From positions 1 through 52,620 of the forward strand of contig JALWPZ010000197.1 of assembly GCA_026994745.1 (NCBI GenBank): a stretch of 52,620 bases of DNA, written 5' to 3'. The translations under genes and the position numbers were made by a program. The notes below the pieces were generated by a model. That model saw only the letters and a program-made list of their open reading frames with translations. It ran no database searches and was not told the origin of the DNA. Shown here in pieces: positions 44,857 to 52,620 of the stretch (the stretch's first letter is position 1; the number at the start of each line of letters is the position of its first letter). The DNA comes from Campylobacteraceae bacterium. Lineage in GTDB: Bacteria; Campylobacterota; Campylobacteria; Campylobacterales; Sulfurovaceae.

Positions 44857-45885
44857 ATGAAAAATGCCATCATCAAAATGTTGCTCATTCTCTTGACCCT
44901 TGGGATCATTTCCTGGGCAAATCAGACCCTCGACTCCTACACCCTGAGTATCCTCAACAACATCGGGATCTTCGCCATTCTGGCGCTGAGCTACAATCTG
45001 ATCAACGGGGTGACGGGGCAGTTCTCCCTGGAGCCCAACGGCTTCGTCGCCATCGGGGCCTACGTCACCGCCCTCTTTCTGATCCCGGCGGCGGACAAGA
45101 TCGACATGTTTGCCCTGGTCGATCCCGCCCCCATCGTGTTGGAAATGCAGGCCCGCTTCCTTCCTGCGATTTTCGCCGGGGGAGTGGCGGCCACCCTCGT
45201 CGCTCTCTTCCTGAGCTTCCCGGTTTTCCGGGTCCGAGGAGACTACCTGGCCATCGTCACCCTGGGCTTCGGCTTCATCATCCGGATCTTCGCCCTCAAC
45301 ACTCCCGCCTACACCAACGGCGCCATGGGGCTCAACGACATCCCGGCCAACGCCAACTTCCTCTGGATCGGTTCCCTGGCCCTCTTCACCCTCATCGTGA
45401 TGCTCCACATCGTCTACTCCAAATATGGACGGGCGATGAAAGCGGTCCGGGACGACGAGGATGCGGCCACGGCCATGGGGATCAACACCTTCAAGATCAA
45501 AACCGTCGCCTTCATGACCAGCGCCTTCTTCGAAGGGGTCGGAGGCGGCCTGCTGGCATCGTTCCTGACGACAATCACCCCCGACCAGTTCAGCTTCCTG
45601 CTGACCTTCCAGCTGCTGATCATCATCGTCCTGGGCGGCCTGGGAAGCATGACCGGCGCCCTGGTGGCCACGGTCCTCGTCATGGGAAGCATGGAGTGGC
45701 TCCGCTTCCTGGACGAGGATATGGTGCTCTTCGGAATGCATACGGGAGAGCATCCCGGGATGCGGATGGTAGTCTTCGCCATTCTGCTGATCATCATGAT
45801 GCTCTTCGCCCGCAAAGGGCTCTTTGGGGACCGGGAGCTTCCCGAATTCATCAAAGCCAAACTGAAGCGAAAGGATGAGGTATGA
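44857..45885 (+). CDS. livM: Branched-chain amino acid ABC transporter permease LivM
   Basis: A 342-residue permease partner of LivH. LNNIGIFAILALSYNLINGVTGQFSLEPNGFVAIGAY is the LivM signature; the cytoplasmic loop VIFGGLGSMTGA-type motif appears as VLGGLGSMTGALVA. Start ATG 44857 with AGGAGG 6 nt upstream; the frame beginning at 44818 lies inside livH and is not supported. Its stop overlaps the livG ATG (ATGA). Confidence 0.95.
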   Translation: MKNAIIKMLLILLTLGIISWANQTLDSYTLSILNNIGIFAILALSYNLINGVTGQFSLEPNGFVAIGAYVTALFLIPAADKIDMFALVDPAPIVLEMQARFLPAIFAGGVAATLVALFLSFPVFRVRGDYLAIVTLGFGFIIRIFALNTPAYTNGAMGLNDIPANANFLWIGSLALFTLIVMLHIVYSKYGRAMKAVRDDEDAATAMGINTFKIKTVAFMTSAFFEGVGGGLLASFLTTITPDQFSFLLTFQLLIIIVLGGLGSMTGALVATVLVMGSMEWLRFLDEDMVLFGMHTGEHPGMRMVVFAILLIIMMLFARKGLFGDRELPEFIKAKLKRKDEV

Positions 45886-46658
45886 GTGCCGCACTTCTCG
45901 AAGTCCGTAACGTCACCATGAAGTTCGGAGGCGTCACGGCCATCGACAACCTCTCCTTCAAGGTCCCGGAAGGGAGCACCTACGGTCTGATCGGCCCCAA
46001 CGGTGCAGGAAAGACGACGATCTTCAACAACATTACCGGGAACTACATTCCCACCGAAGGTAGCATCATCTTCGACGGAGAGGATATCACCGGGACCAGA
46101 CCCAACAAGGTCGTCGCCAAAGGGATCGCCCGGACCTTCCAGAACATCCGCCTCTTCAAGAGCATGTCGGTACTACAGAACGTCTTGATCGGGTTCCATG
46201 ACCAGATTCACTACAACTACTTCGAGGCGATCTTCCGCCTCCCACGCTACCATGGTTACGAGCGACGCATCAAGGTCGAAGCGATGGGGATTCTGGAGGA
46301 GTTCGGCCTCGCCGAGTATGCCGACAACGAAGCAACGGCCCTGAGCTACGGAAACCAACGCAAGGTGGAGATCGCCCGCGCCCTGGCTACCAAGCCCAAG
46401 CTCCTGCTCCTGGATGAACCGGCGGCGGGGATGAACCCCATCGAGACCGAGGACCTCTCCAACATCATCCGGAAGATCAAAGAGGATTACGATCTGACAG
46501 TCCTGCTCATCGAGCACGACATGAAGTTCGTCAACGCCATGTGCGACACCGTCACCGTCCTGGATTACGGAGAGAAGATCTTCGAAGGTCGCCCCGCCGA
46601 CGCCATCGTCGACCCCAAGGTCGTCGCAGCCTATTTAGGAGATTTCACCCATGCTTGA
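45882..46658 (+). CDS. livG: Branched-chain amino acid ABC transporter ATPase LivG
   Basis: A 258-residue ABC ATPase. Walker A GPNGAGKTT (38-46), LSYGNQRKVEIARAL signature, Walker B LLLLDEPAAGMNP, and the H-loop EHDMKFV. The sequence AARTFQNIRLFKSMSV-like Q-loop (ARTFQNIRLF) is typical for LivG. It overlaps livF by 8 bp. Confidence 0.95.
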   Translation: MSAALLEVRNVTMKFGGVTAIDNLSFKVPEGSTYGLIGPNGAGKTTIFNNITGNYIPTEGSIIFDGEDITGTRPNKVVAKGIARTFQNIRLFKSMSVLQNVLIGFHDQIHYNYFEAIFRLPRYHGYERRIKVEAMGILEEFGLAEYADNEATALSYGNQRKVEIARALATKPKLLLLDEPAAGMNPIETEDLSNIIRKIKEDYDLTVLLIEHDMKFVNAMCDTVTVLDYGEKIFEGRPADAIVDPKVVAAYLGDFTHA

Positions 46659-47343
46659 GCTCAAAGATCTCACGGTCCACTATGGCGTAATCGCCGCGGT
46701 ACGCGGTATCGATATGAAGATCGAACCCAACACCATCGTCACCCTGATCGGTTCCAACGGTGCGGGAAAGACCTCCACCCTCAACGCCATCGTCAACTCC
46801 GTCAAGAAAAAGGGGACGGTGATCTTCGACGGCAAGGACATCAGCAAGGAACCCACCCATCAGATCGTCCAGGACGGACTCGCTCTCGTCCCCGAGGGAC
46901 GTAGGGTCTTCATCAATCTCAGCGTCGACGAGAACCTCCGTATGGGAGCGTTCAACAACGACGAGAATTTCGAGCGGCTCCGTGCCGAAATGTACCGTCT
47001 CTTCCCCCGTCTCGACGGCAAGAAACAGCAGCTCGCCGGGACCCTCAGCGGCGGGGAGCAGCAGATGCTTGCCATCGCCCGAGCCCTGATGAGCGAACCC
47101 AAGATGCTGATGCTGGACGAACCGAGCCTGGGACTGGCCCCCAAGATCGTCGGAGAGGTCTTCGAGATCATCACCGAGTTGAAAAAGAGCATCACCATTC
47201 TACTGATCGAACAGAACGCATTCGCCGCCCTCAAGATCGCCGACTACGGCTACGTTCTGGAGAACGGCTCCATCGCTCTGGAGGGGGAATCCGAAAATCT
47301 CCTGGGTAACGACGAGGTCCGCAAGAAGTACCTCGGCGGCTGA
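46651..47343 (+). CDS. livF: Branched-chain amino acid ABC transporter ATPase LivF
   Basis: A 230-residue ABC ATPase pairing with LivG. Walker A GSNGAGKTS (34-42), signature LSGGEQQMLAIARAL, Walker B LMLDEPSLGLAP, and LVPEGRRVFINLSVDENL after the Q-loop, typical of LivF. Last gene of livJ-HMGF; the DMT exporter follows after 4 bp on the same strand. Confidence 0.95.
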   Translation: MLELKDLTVHYGVIAAVRGIDMKIEPNTIVTLIGSNGAGKTSTLNAIVNSVKKKGTVIFDGKDISKEPTHQIVQDGLALVPEGRRVFINLSVDENLRMGAFNNDENFERLRAEMYRLFPRLDGKKQQLAGTLSGGEQQMLAIARALMSEPKMLMLDEPSLGLAPKIVGEVFEIITELKKSITILLIEQNAFAALKIADYGYVLENGSIALEGESENLLGNDEVRKKYLGG

Positions 47344-47347
47344 TCCC

Positions 47348-48244
47348 GTGAGAACCGGCACCCTGCGGGGCCACCTCTTTACCTTTCTCACCATCGCCAT
47401 CTGGAGCGTCGCCTTCGTCGGGAACAAGGCGCTTCTGCAATACATCAGCCCCATCGAAGTGATGCTCTACCGCTTCACTCTCGCCTGGGTCTTGCTGATG
47501 ATCCTCTATCCCCACTGGTACACCATCCGCTCATGGAGGGACGAAGGGATCTTTTTCCTCCTGGGCCTCCTGGGGATCTTCGTCTATTTCCTTTTGGAGA
47601 ATTTCGCACTGAAATACACCCAGGCGGGCAATGTGGGGCTCTATATGGGTGCCATTCCCATTCTCACGGCGATCCTGGCCCATTTTTTCGTTCGGGACGA
47701 ACGCTTTCACCCCCACTTACTGCTCGGGTTTTTTACGGCGATGGCCGGGATGGGGCTGATCCTATTCGAGGGTCGGCACTTCCAGCTTCGCCTACGTGGC
47801 GACCTCCTCGCCCTCTGTGCCGCCCTGGTCTTCGCCCTCTACTCCATCCTCCTGGAGCGGGCACCCCGGGGATACCACTTCCTCCTCATCACCCGCAAGA
47901 GCTTCTTCTACGGCATTCTCCTAATGCTGATCTATACGGCCTGGATCGACCCGCCTCTGCATCCCCAGGCACTGACGATCCCCTCCGTCTGGATGAATCT
48001 GCTCTTTCTGGGGATCTTCGCCTCCGGCCTCGCCTTCATTCTCTGGCAAAGAGGAGTGGAGATCATCGGTCCGGTCCAGGCGGGGAACTACATCTACCTG
48101 GTCCCCCTGCTCACCGCGGCCGCGGGGGTCCTCCTCCTCGACGAGAGACTCACCCTCTCCATGATCTCGGGAGGTGCGCTCATTCTTCTGGGGCTCTACC
48201 TCTCCCAACTCCCGCGAAGGATCGTGGCGAAGAGCCAGAGATGA
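47348..48244 (+). CDS. EamA/DMT family transporter
   Basis: A 298-residue membrane protein with ten predicted helices in two EamA repeats (IAIWSVAFVGNKALLQYISPIE and the second half at GDLLALCAALVFALYSI). Members export amino acids or metabolites. GTG start 4 bp after livF, which places it in the liv transcript; it might balance branched-chain amino acids, but the substrate is unproven. Confidence 0.9.
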   Translation: MRTGTLRGHLFTFLTIAIWSVAFVGNKALLQYISPIEVMLYRFTLAWVLLMILYPHWYTIRSWRDEGIFFLLGLLGIFVYFLLENFALKYTQAGNVGLYMGAIPILTAILAHFFVRDERFHPHLLLGFFTAMAGMGLILFEGRHFQLRLRGDLLALCAALVFALYSILLERAPRGYHFLLITRKSFFYGILLMLIYTAWIDPPLHPQALTIPSVWMNLLFLGIFASGLAFILWQRGVEIIGPVQAGNYIYLVPLLTAAAGVLLLDERLTLSMISGGALILLGLYLSQLPRRIVAKSQR

Positions 48245-48277
48245 GTGAGCTCCAATGTGGATCCCGCCCAAAGGAAG

Positions 48278-48283
48278 TATAAT
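48278..48283 (+). promoter_or_regulatory. -10 box of the RNase T2 gene
   Basis: TATAAT 50 bp before the ATG; AGGAGG lies 8 nt upstream of the start codon. Confidence 0.55.
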
Positions 48284-48332
48284 CCCGAAATCGACTGACC
48301 GAACGTATCGAGTACCCTAGGAGGACACCGTC

Positions 48333-49286
48333 ATGACGCACCCACGCCTCATCGCCGCTCTTTTGGCCTTTCTCTTCTCGCTGACGCTCCCGATATCGGC
48401 CAAGTTCCAGGCGGTGGCCCTGGAGGATTGCCCGGCCTGGAACGATCTTCGTCACAGCCGAAATCAGGGGGATCTGCATCTGAAACAGGGCGAAAGCTAC
48501 CGGATCGTACGGGAGCACAAGGGAGAGTATCTCGTCCGCCTGCCCGGGCCTCCGGCTTCCCAGCGATGGGTCGATCCCAAATGCCTCCGGCCTCTCTCCA
48601 AGCGTCATGAAACGAAGGGAAACGCTACCGAGGTCCCGGAGGAGAACTCCGCCCTGGAGTCCCTTCTGGTCCTCACCTGGCACAACGCCTTCTGCGAAAC
48701 CCATCCCAACCGGAAAGAGTGCCGCCCCCTCTCCAACCATTCGGCCAACCGGCTGGTCCTGCACGGGCTTTGGCCCCAACCGCCATCCCGCATCTACTGC
48801 AAAGTCTCCGAGCCCCTGGTCGAAGCGGATAGAAAGGGACTCTGGCGCTCCCTGCCCGAACCGAGACTCCCCGAAAAGCTGCGGCGTGCGCTCCTGCGCT
48901 ACATGCCCGGCTCCCTCTCCGCCCTCCATCGTCACGAATGGATCAAGCATGGGAGCTGCTACGATCCCGATCCCGTGCGCTACTTCCGGGATGCGCTCTC
49001 CCTCACCGAAGAGGTGGACCGATCCCTCCTGGGGGAATATCTGCGCGCCAATGTGGGAGGCAAGGTGCAGCTGGCACAACTGAGAAAGATTTTCGAGCGG
49101 AGCTTCGGCAAAGGCACCGGCAACCGCCTCGTAATGGAGTGTCGCAGAGGTCTCATCAGCGAGTTGCGCATCAGCCTGAGAGGAAAAGGCGACCGGCTCT
49201 CCCCGCTTCTGCCCAAAGCCAAACCCCTCCGTGGAGGATGCCGGGAGGGGATCGTCGATGGACCGGGAGCCTACCGAAAGCGGTGA
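48333..49286 (+). CDS. Ribonuclease T2 family protein
   Basis: A 317-residue exported ribonuclease. Signal peptide 1-22. An N-terminal SH3-like segment (about 45-85, GESYRIVREHKGEYLVRL) precedes the RNase T2 domain. Both catalytic sites are complete: CAS I VLHGLWPQ (His144) and CAS II HEWIKHGSCY (His201, Glu202, Lys205, His206). At least six cysteines in the domain can form disulfides, so it should act in the periplasm or outside, degrading RNA by 2',3'-cyclic phosphate chemistry. The added SH3-like part may bind the cell wall. It is convergent with rraA. Confidence 0.9.
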   Translation: MTHPRLIAALLAFLFSLTLPISAKFQAVALEDCPAWNDLRHSRNQGDLHLKQGESYRIVREHKGEYLVRLPGPPASQRWVDPKCLRPLSKRHETKGNATEVPEENSALESLLVLTWHNAFCETHPNRKECRPLSNHSANRLVLHGLWPQPPSRIYCKVSEPLVEADRKGLWRSLPEPRLPEKLRRALLRYMPGSLSALHRHEWIKHGSCYDPDPVRYFRDALSLTEEVDRSLLGEYLRANVGGKVQLAQLRKIFERSFGKGTGNRLVMECRRGLISELRISLRGKGDRLSPLLPKAKPLRGGCREGIVDGPGAYRKR

Positions 49287-49298
49287 TACCTTCGCGTT

Positions 49299-49790
49299 TC
49301 AACCGTCCAACGGAACGACATTCTTCTCCATCACCACAATGCCGTCTTGGTCGGCGTAAAGGAACTCCCCGGGTCGGAAGGTCACTCCGGCAAAGCTCAA
49401 TTCCAGATCTCGCTGCGCCTCGGCCTTTTTGGAACTCTTGCGAGGATAGGTCCCCAGGGCCCAGAGACCTACGGGGATCTGGCAGGTGATCCGGGTATCC
49501 CGTACATAGCCGTTGACCACAATCCCGGCCCAGCCGTTCTTTTCGGCGTACCCCATCAGGGTATCCCCCACCACGGCACAGTGGGCACCCCCCACATCGA
49601 CGACGGCGATGGCCCCCTCCCCCGCTTCGTCCCGAAGCATCCGAACCAACTCGCTGTTGTCCTCGTCGATCCGGATTGTCCGAATGGGACCGAAGGCGTG
49701 CTCCACTCCCCCGTAGGAGCGAAAGATCGGCCGGGCAATCTGGATCCTGGTACCATGCATATCACAGAGGTCGGCGGTACTGAATTGCAT
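49299..49790 (-). CDS. rraA: RraA family protein (RNase E regulator / HMG aldolase-like)
   Basis: A 163-residue protein of RraA size. FSTADLCDMHG, VVDVGGAHCAVVGDTLMGYAEKNGWAGIVVNGYVRDT and GVTFRPGEFLYADQDGIVVM are family signatures; E. coli RraA inhibits RNase E, and related proteins are 4-hydroxy-4-methyl-2-oxoglutarate aldolases. The DxxRD/metal site region (NGYVRDTR) is present, so either activity is possible. Start ATG 49790 with AGGGAAGAG directly upstream; a GTG at 49808 in the same frame would add six residues. A minus-strand TATAAT lies at 49812-49817. Confidence 0.9.
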   Translation of the reverse strand: MQFSTADLCDMHGTRIQIARPIFRSYGGVEHAFGPIRTIRIDEDNSELVRMLRDEAGEGAIAVVDVGGAHCAVVGDTLMGYAEKNGWAGIVVNGYVRDTRITCQIPVGLWALGTYPRKSSKKAEAQRDLELSFAGVTFRPGEFLYADQDGIVVMEKNVVPLDG

Positions 49791-49853
49791 CTCTCTTCCC
49801 TTTTTCACGGGATTATACCATCCGGGCCGACGGATCCATCGAACCCTTTATGG

Positions 49854-49859
49854 TATGAT
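49854..49859 (+). promoter_or_regulatory. -10 box of the Ca2+/H+ exchanger gene
   Basis: TATGAT 39 bp before the TTG start; GGAG is located 9 nt before the start. Confidence 0.45.
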
Positions 49860-49897
49860 TCAACGTTAAAATCCCCTCAAGTATGGAGTGAAACATC

Positions 49898-51070
49898 TTG
49901 GACTCACACCCTCCGTCGCGGAATTCCCACAACTCTGAAAACACTGCATTGCACTATCTCTCCGAATACTCCGATATCCTCATCGGGACCATTTTCGGTG
50001 TTCTGGCCTTCTATTTCCATCTGACCCACTCCCCCTATCTGGCGGTCTTCAGCGCCGCCGTCGCCATCGGGGCCTACTCCATCACCGTCTCGGAGATCGC
50101 CGAAATTCTGGCCGAACGGCTGGACGAACCCTACGCCAGCTTCGTCCTGACCTTCTCCGCCGTCGCGGTGGAGATCATCCTGCTCTTCATGATCGTCCGG
50201 GAGGGGGTCCACAACCCCGAAGCCCTGGAGACAGTCAAAGGGGGGATCATCTCCGCAGTGATCGTGGACATGAACGTACTGCTGGGACTGGCGGTCTTCA
50301 TCGGGGGCCTCAGTTACAAGGAGCAGGAGCACAACGAGGATACCTCCAGCACCTACACTACGATCCTCCTGGTCGCCTCCTCGGCCCTTCTGGTCCCCAG
50401 CATCCTCACCTATACCGAGGATAGCCGTACCCTCTTCCACGCCTCGGTGATGATCGCCGTATTGCTGATGATCTTCTACATCGCGATCTTCATCTTCCAG
50501 ACCCGCACCCACTCCCACTTCTTCAAGGCCACGGCCAAGAGCCGGCTCTTCCGGATCCGGAAGAAACGCGGAGAGGAGGAAGAGGAGGAAGAGGAGGATT
50601 ACCTCTTCGACCGTCTGGGGAATCTCTGGAACTTCGCCGCCATCTTCGGCTTCATCTTCGTCATCGGACTCCTGGCGGAACTCTTCGCCACCGACGGGAT
50701 GCCCATCGCCCGGGAAGTGGGGATCTCCACCGGGCTCGCCGGTCTCATCATCGCTATCATCGCCGTCGCCCCCGAGATCATGACCGCCATCAAGGCCGCC
50801 CGGGACGACGAGATCCAGCGGGTCATCAACATCGCCATGGGGGCCTCCACCGTCTCCATCATGCTCACCGTCCCCATCCTCATGGGGCTGGCCTACATCA
50901 ACGGCATCCAGCTGACCCTGGACTTCAACGCCTTCCAGGTCGGCGCACTGATCCTGACGATCATCCTGGCCTGGAAGACCACCGACGACGGGGAGACCAA
51001 CTACTTCGAGGGGATCAGTCACCTGATGTTCTTCATCGGCTACGCCATCATCGCCACCCTCTACCGATAA
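49898..51070 (+). CDS. CaCA-family Ca2+/H+ exchanger
   Basis: A 390-residue transporter with about 11 helices in two halves separated by an acidic cytoplasmic loop (EEEEEEEEDY-type cluster near residue 230). Helix motifs with Glu (SITVSEIAEILAERLDEPYAS and AIIAVAPEIMTAIKAARDDEIQRV) correspond to the alpha-repeats of ChaA/CAX exchangers, in which Glu binds the cation. TTG start at 49898: no ATG is available upstream of the first helix. The N-terminus has 25 polar residues. It removes Ca2+ or Na+ from the cytoplasm. Confidence 0.9.
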   Translation: MDSHPPSRNSHNSENTALHYLSEYSDILIGTIFGVLAFYFHLTHSPYLAVFSAAVAIGAYSITVSEIAEILAERLDEPYASFVLTFSAVAVEIILLFMIVREGVHNPEALETVKGGIISAVIVDMNVLLGLAVFIGGLSYKEQEHNEDTSSTYTTILLVASSALLVPSILTYTEDSRTLFHASVMIAVLLMIFYIAIFIFQTRTHSHFFKATAKSRLFRIRKKRGEEEEEEEEDYLFDRLGNLWNFAAIFGFIFVIGLLAELFATDGMPIAREVGISTGLAGLIIAIIAVAPEIMTAIKAARDDEIQRVINIAMGASTVSIMLTVPILMGLAYINGIQLTLDFNAFQVGALILTIILAWKTTDDGETNYFEGISHLMFFIGYAIIATLYR

Positions 51071-51127
51071 CCCCTCTCCTCTCCAGGTTTCGGCCCCGGA
51101 CACCTGCGCCATGGAGCCGAAGGGCGA

Positions 51128-52168
51128 TTAATTCTCCTTCGCACTCCCACTGAGATTGGACATCAGAATTCCCAGCCAGCGGGTCTGGGGATGGCTGTCG
51201 AAAGCGATCTTCAGGGTCATGGTCAGAGGCACGGCCAAGAACATACCCACCGGTCCCAGGACCCAGCCCCAGAAAATCAGGGAGAAGAAGATCACCGCTG
51301 GGGAGAGCCCAAGGCCGTCCCCCATGATCTTGGGCTCCAGGACGTTGCTGATCAGATTGTTGATCAGGACGTAGAGAACGATGAGCCAGACCACCGTGCT
51401 CATATCCTTGTAGAAGAGCGCCAACAATATGGCGGGGATCGCCGCCAGCAAAGAACCGATCACCGGGATGAAGTTGAGCAGGAAGCCCAGAAAGCCCCAG
51501 AGCACCGCATACTGGATATCAAAATAGAGCAGCATCAGGGTGATCACCGTTCCGGTCAAAAGCGAGGTCAGGGTCTTGATGCTGAAGTATTTCTGGATCG
51601 TATGGGAAAAGAGCGAAAAGTTCCGTAGGGACTCCTCTCTCCCCTGAAAGATCCGGTGCAGCTTCTCGCCGAAGTGGGGAGCCTCGAAGAGGATGAAGGC
51701 GACCCCGATCACCACCAGGACCGCCTTGGAGAGAAAGATCCCCAGATTTCCCGCCGCCCGTCCCCCCATGGTGACAAAGGTGCGGATATCCAAACTCTCC
51801 AGCATCAACTTGGGATCGACCGTGATCCCCATTCCCCCCAGTTTCATGCTCCAGAGCTGCGCTCCTTCCCGGAGCTTCTCTTCGTAGACCGGCAGATTCC
51901 GGGCGAACCCCTCGACGGAGTTGGCAAGGATCGTCGCCATGAAAAAGAGGCCACCCAGGATCAGGGTCAGGATGAGAATAAAAGCCAGCGGCCGGGGGAC
52001 CCCCCGCTTCTCCAGCCCCAGAAAGAGCGGAGTGAGGATCGAAGCGATGAAAATGGAGAGGAAGAGAATGATCACCGCCTGGGCCGCCATCTTGAGCCCG
52101 GCGACGATCACCACCAGGGCGCTGAGGTAGAAAAAGTAAAACGAGATCTGTCGATCGTTTTTGGACAT
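51128..52168 (-). CDS. AI-2E family transporter
   Basis: A 346-residue membrane protein with seven to eight helices. NRVP-like N-terminal helices ([24 protein letters not shown]) and the C-terminal core [34 protein letters not shown] with [14 protein letters not shown] are signatures of the AI-2E family (formerly UPF0118). Some members export quorum-sensing AI-2, others act as Na+/H+ or unknown carriers. Start ATG 52168 with AAGGAG upstream; the frame continues upstream without an SD. Confidence 0.9.
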   Translation of the reverse strand: MSKNDRQISFYFFYLSALVVIVAGLKMAAQAVIILFLSIFIASILTPLFLGLEKRGVPRPLAFILILTLILGGLFFMATILANSVEGFARNLPVYEEKLREGAQLWSMKLGGMGITVDPKLMLESLDIRTFVTMGGRAAGNLGIFLSKAVLVVIGVAFILFEAPHFGEKLHRIFQGREESLRNFSLFSHTIQKYFSIKTLTSLLTGTVITLMLLYFDIQYAVLWGFLGFLLNFIPVIGSLLAAIPAILLALFYKDMSTVVWLIVLYVLINNLISNVLEPKIMGDGLGLSPAVIFFSLIFWGWVLGPVGMFLAVPLTMTLKIAFDSHPQTRWLGILMSNLSGSAKEN

Positions 52169-52226
52169 CGATAACTCCTTGGAGCGAATTCTACCAAAGC
52201 CCCGCTGCCCTTGCTGCCCTTTTGGA

Positions 52227-52232
52227 TATAAT
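52227..52232 (+). promoter_or_regulatory. -10 box of ychF
   Basis: TATAAT 34 bp before the ychF ATG. Confidence 0.55.
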
Positions 52233-52265
52233 TGCGCCAATTTCAAGCATCGACAAGGAATATCC

Positions 52266-52620
52266 ATGGGCCTAGGAATCGGACTGGTCGGACTCCCCAA
52301 CGTAGGGAAATCCACCACCTTCAACGCACTCACCAAAGCACAGAATGCCGAAAGCGCCAACTACCCTTTCTGCACCATCGAACCCAACAAGGCGGTGGTC
52401 CCCGTCCCCGACCCCCGTCTGGACGAACTGGCCAAGATCGTCAACCCCCAGCGGATCCAACACTCCACCCTCGACTTCGTCGACATCGCCGGACTGGTCA
52501 AGGGGGCCAGCAAGGGCGAGGGGTTGGGGAACAAATTCCTCTCCAACATCCGCGAGACCGAAGTGATCCTCCAGATCGTCCGCTGCTTCGAGGACGAGAA
52601 CATCACCCACGTGGAAGGCT
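52266..52620 (+). CDS. ychF: Redox-regulated ATPase YchF, 3' end missing
   Basis: The first 118 codons of an Obg-family P-loop protein. G1 GLPNVGKST (9-17), [14 protein letters not shown] (G2 region) and [17 protein letters not shown] (G3) match YchF, which prefers ATP over GTP and binds ribosomes. ATG at 52266 with AAGGA upstream. The frame runs off the right edge, so the C-terminal TGS domain is not seen. Confidence 0.95.
   Translation, partial: MGLGIGLVGLPNVGKSTTFNALTKAQNAESANYPFCTIEPNKAVVPVPDPRLDELAKIVNPQRIQHSTLDFVDIAGLVKGASKGEGLGNKFLSNIRETEVILQIVRCFEDENITHVEG

Overview
The window looks like a chromosomal core segment of a Campylobacterota (former Epsilonproteobacteria) bacterium, probably related to Sulfurovum or Nitratifractor. 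The evidence is a Wolinella-type quinol:fumarate reductase operon in the order frdC-frdA-frdB with haem-ligand spacing like that of Wolinella FrdC, a GyrA with Thr86 and Asp90 numbered as in Campylobacter, the pdxJ/pdxA neighbourhood, and promoters with a strong TATAAT box but usually no clear -35 box. G+C is high for this phylum (my estimate is about 55-58%). Coding density is high and many neighbours overlap by 4 bp (ATGA/GTGA). I found no rRNA, tRNA, CRISPR array, insertion sequence or phage gene, and no gap above 300 bp.

Layout. 1-4.2 kb: end of a secreted NlpC/P60-like protein, a small DNA-binding-like protein, a methyltransferase, an NnrS-family membrane protein and a dicarboxylate/amino-acid symporter. 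4.3-13.9 kb: a DUF255 thioredoxin-like protein, an unusual DsbD with two N-terminal domains, an LpxH-like phosphoesterase, greA-argC, surE, tcdA-fbp. 14-22.9 kb: gyrA-asd-yqhA-hemE, a diguanylate cyclase, PPK2 with a Tat-exported flavodoxin, and a DUF89 protein. 23-30 kb: amtB-glnB (nitrogen), frdCAB (fumarate respiration), an orphan TAXI binding protein and a small lipoprotein. 30.3-35.3 kb: a GluRS-like gene that has lost its catalytic signatures, coupled to yggT, a lytic transglycosylase and a small gene, followed by two secreted proteins. 35.4-42.6 kb: MATE transporter, argG, pdxJ, pdxA, TPR protein, msrB, yqeY. 42.7-48.2 kb: a complete branched-chain amino-acid ABC transporter (livJ-HMGF) and a DMT exporter. 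48.3-52.6 kb: RNase T2, rraA, a Ca2+/H+ exchanger, an AI-2E permease and the start of ychF.

Two protein-level signals stand out. The GluRS-like protein (30334-31650) keeps full length and its C-terminal half, but both class I signatures (HIGH and KMSKS) and the neighbouring substrate motifs are replaced, so it is probably a pseudo-synthetase with another job. FrdC keeps the four haem ligands and the quinol-site Glu64 but has Ile178 where the Wolinella enzyme has the Glu of the proposed E-pathway.

At DNA level the window carries a dispersed set of 7-bp tandem repeats (GAGGAGT/ACTCCTC, TCACGCC, GGTCATT, CGTTACT, TAACCAA, GAGGAAC). They lie at gene borders, form the C-terminus and stop of nnrS, supply the start region of the LpxH-like gene, and are translated as two almost identical 119-bp linkers inside dsbD. 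The densest cluster (39601-39790) combines three heptamer families, a switchable palindrome pair and a hairpin holding the SD and TTG start of pdxA.
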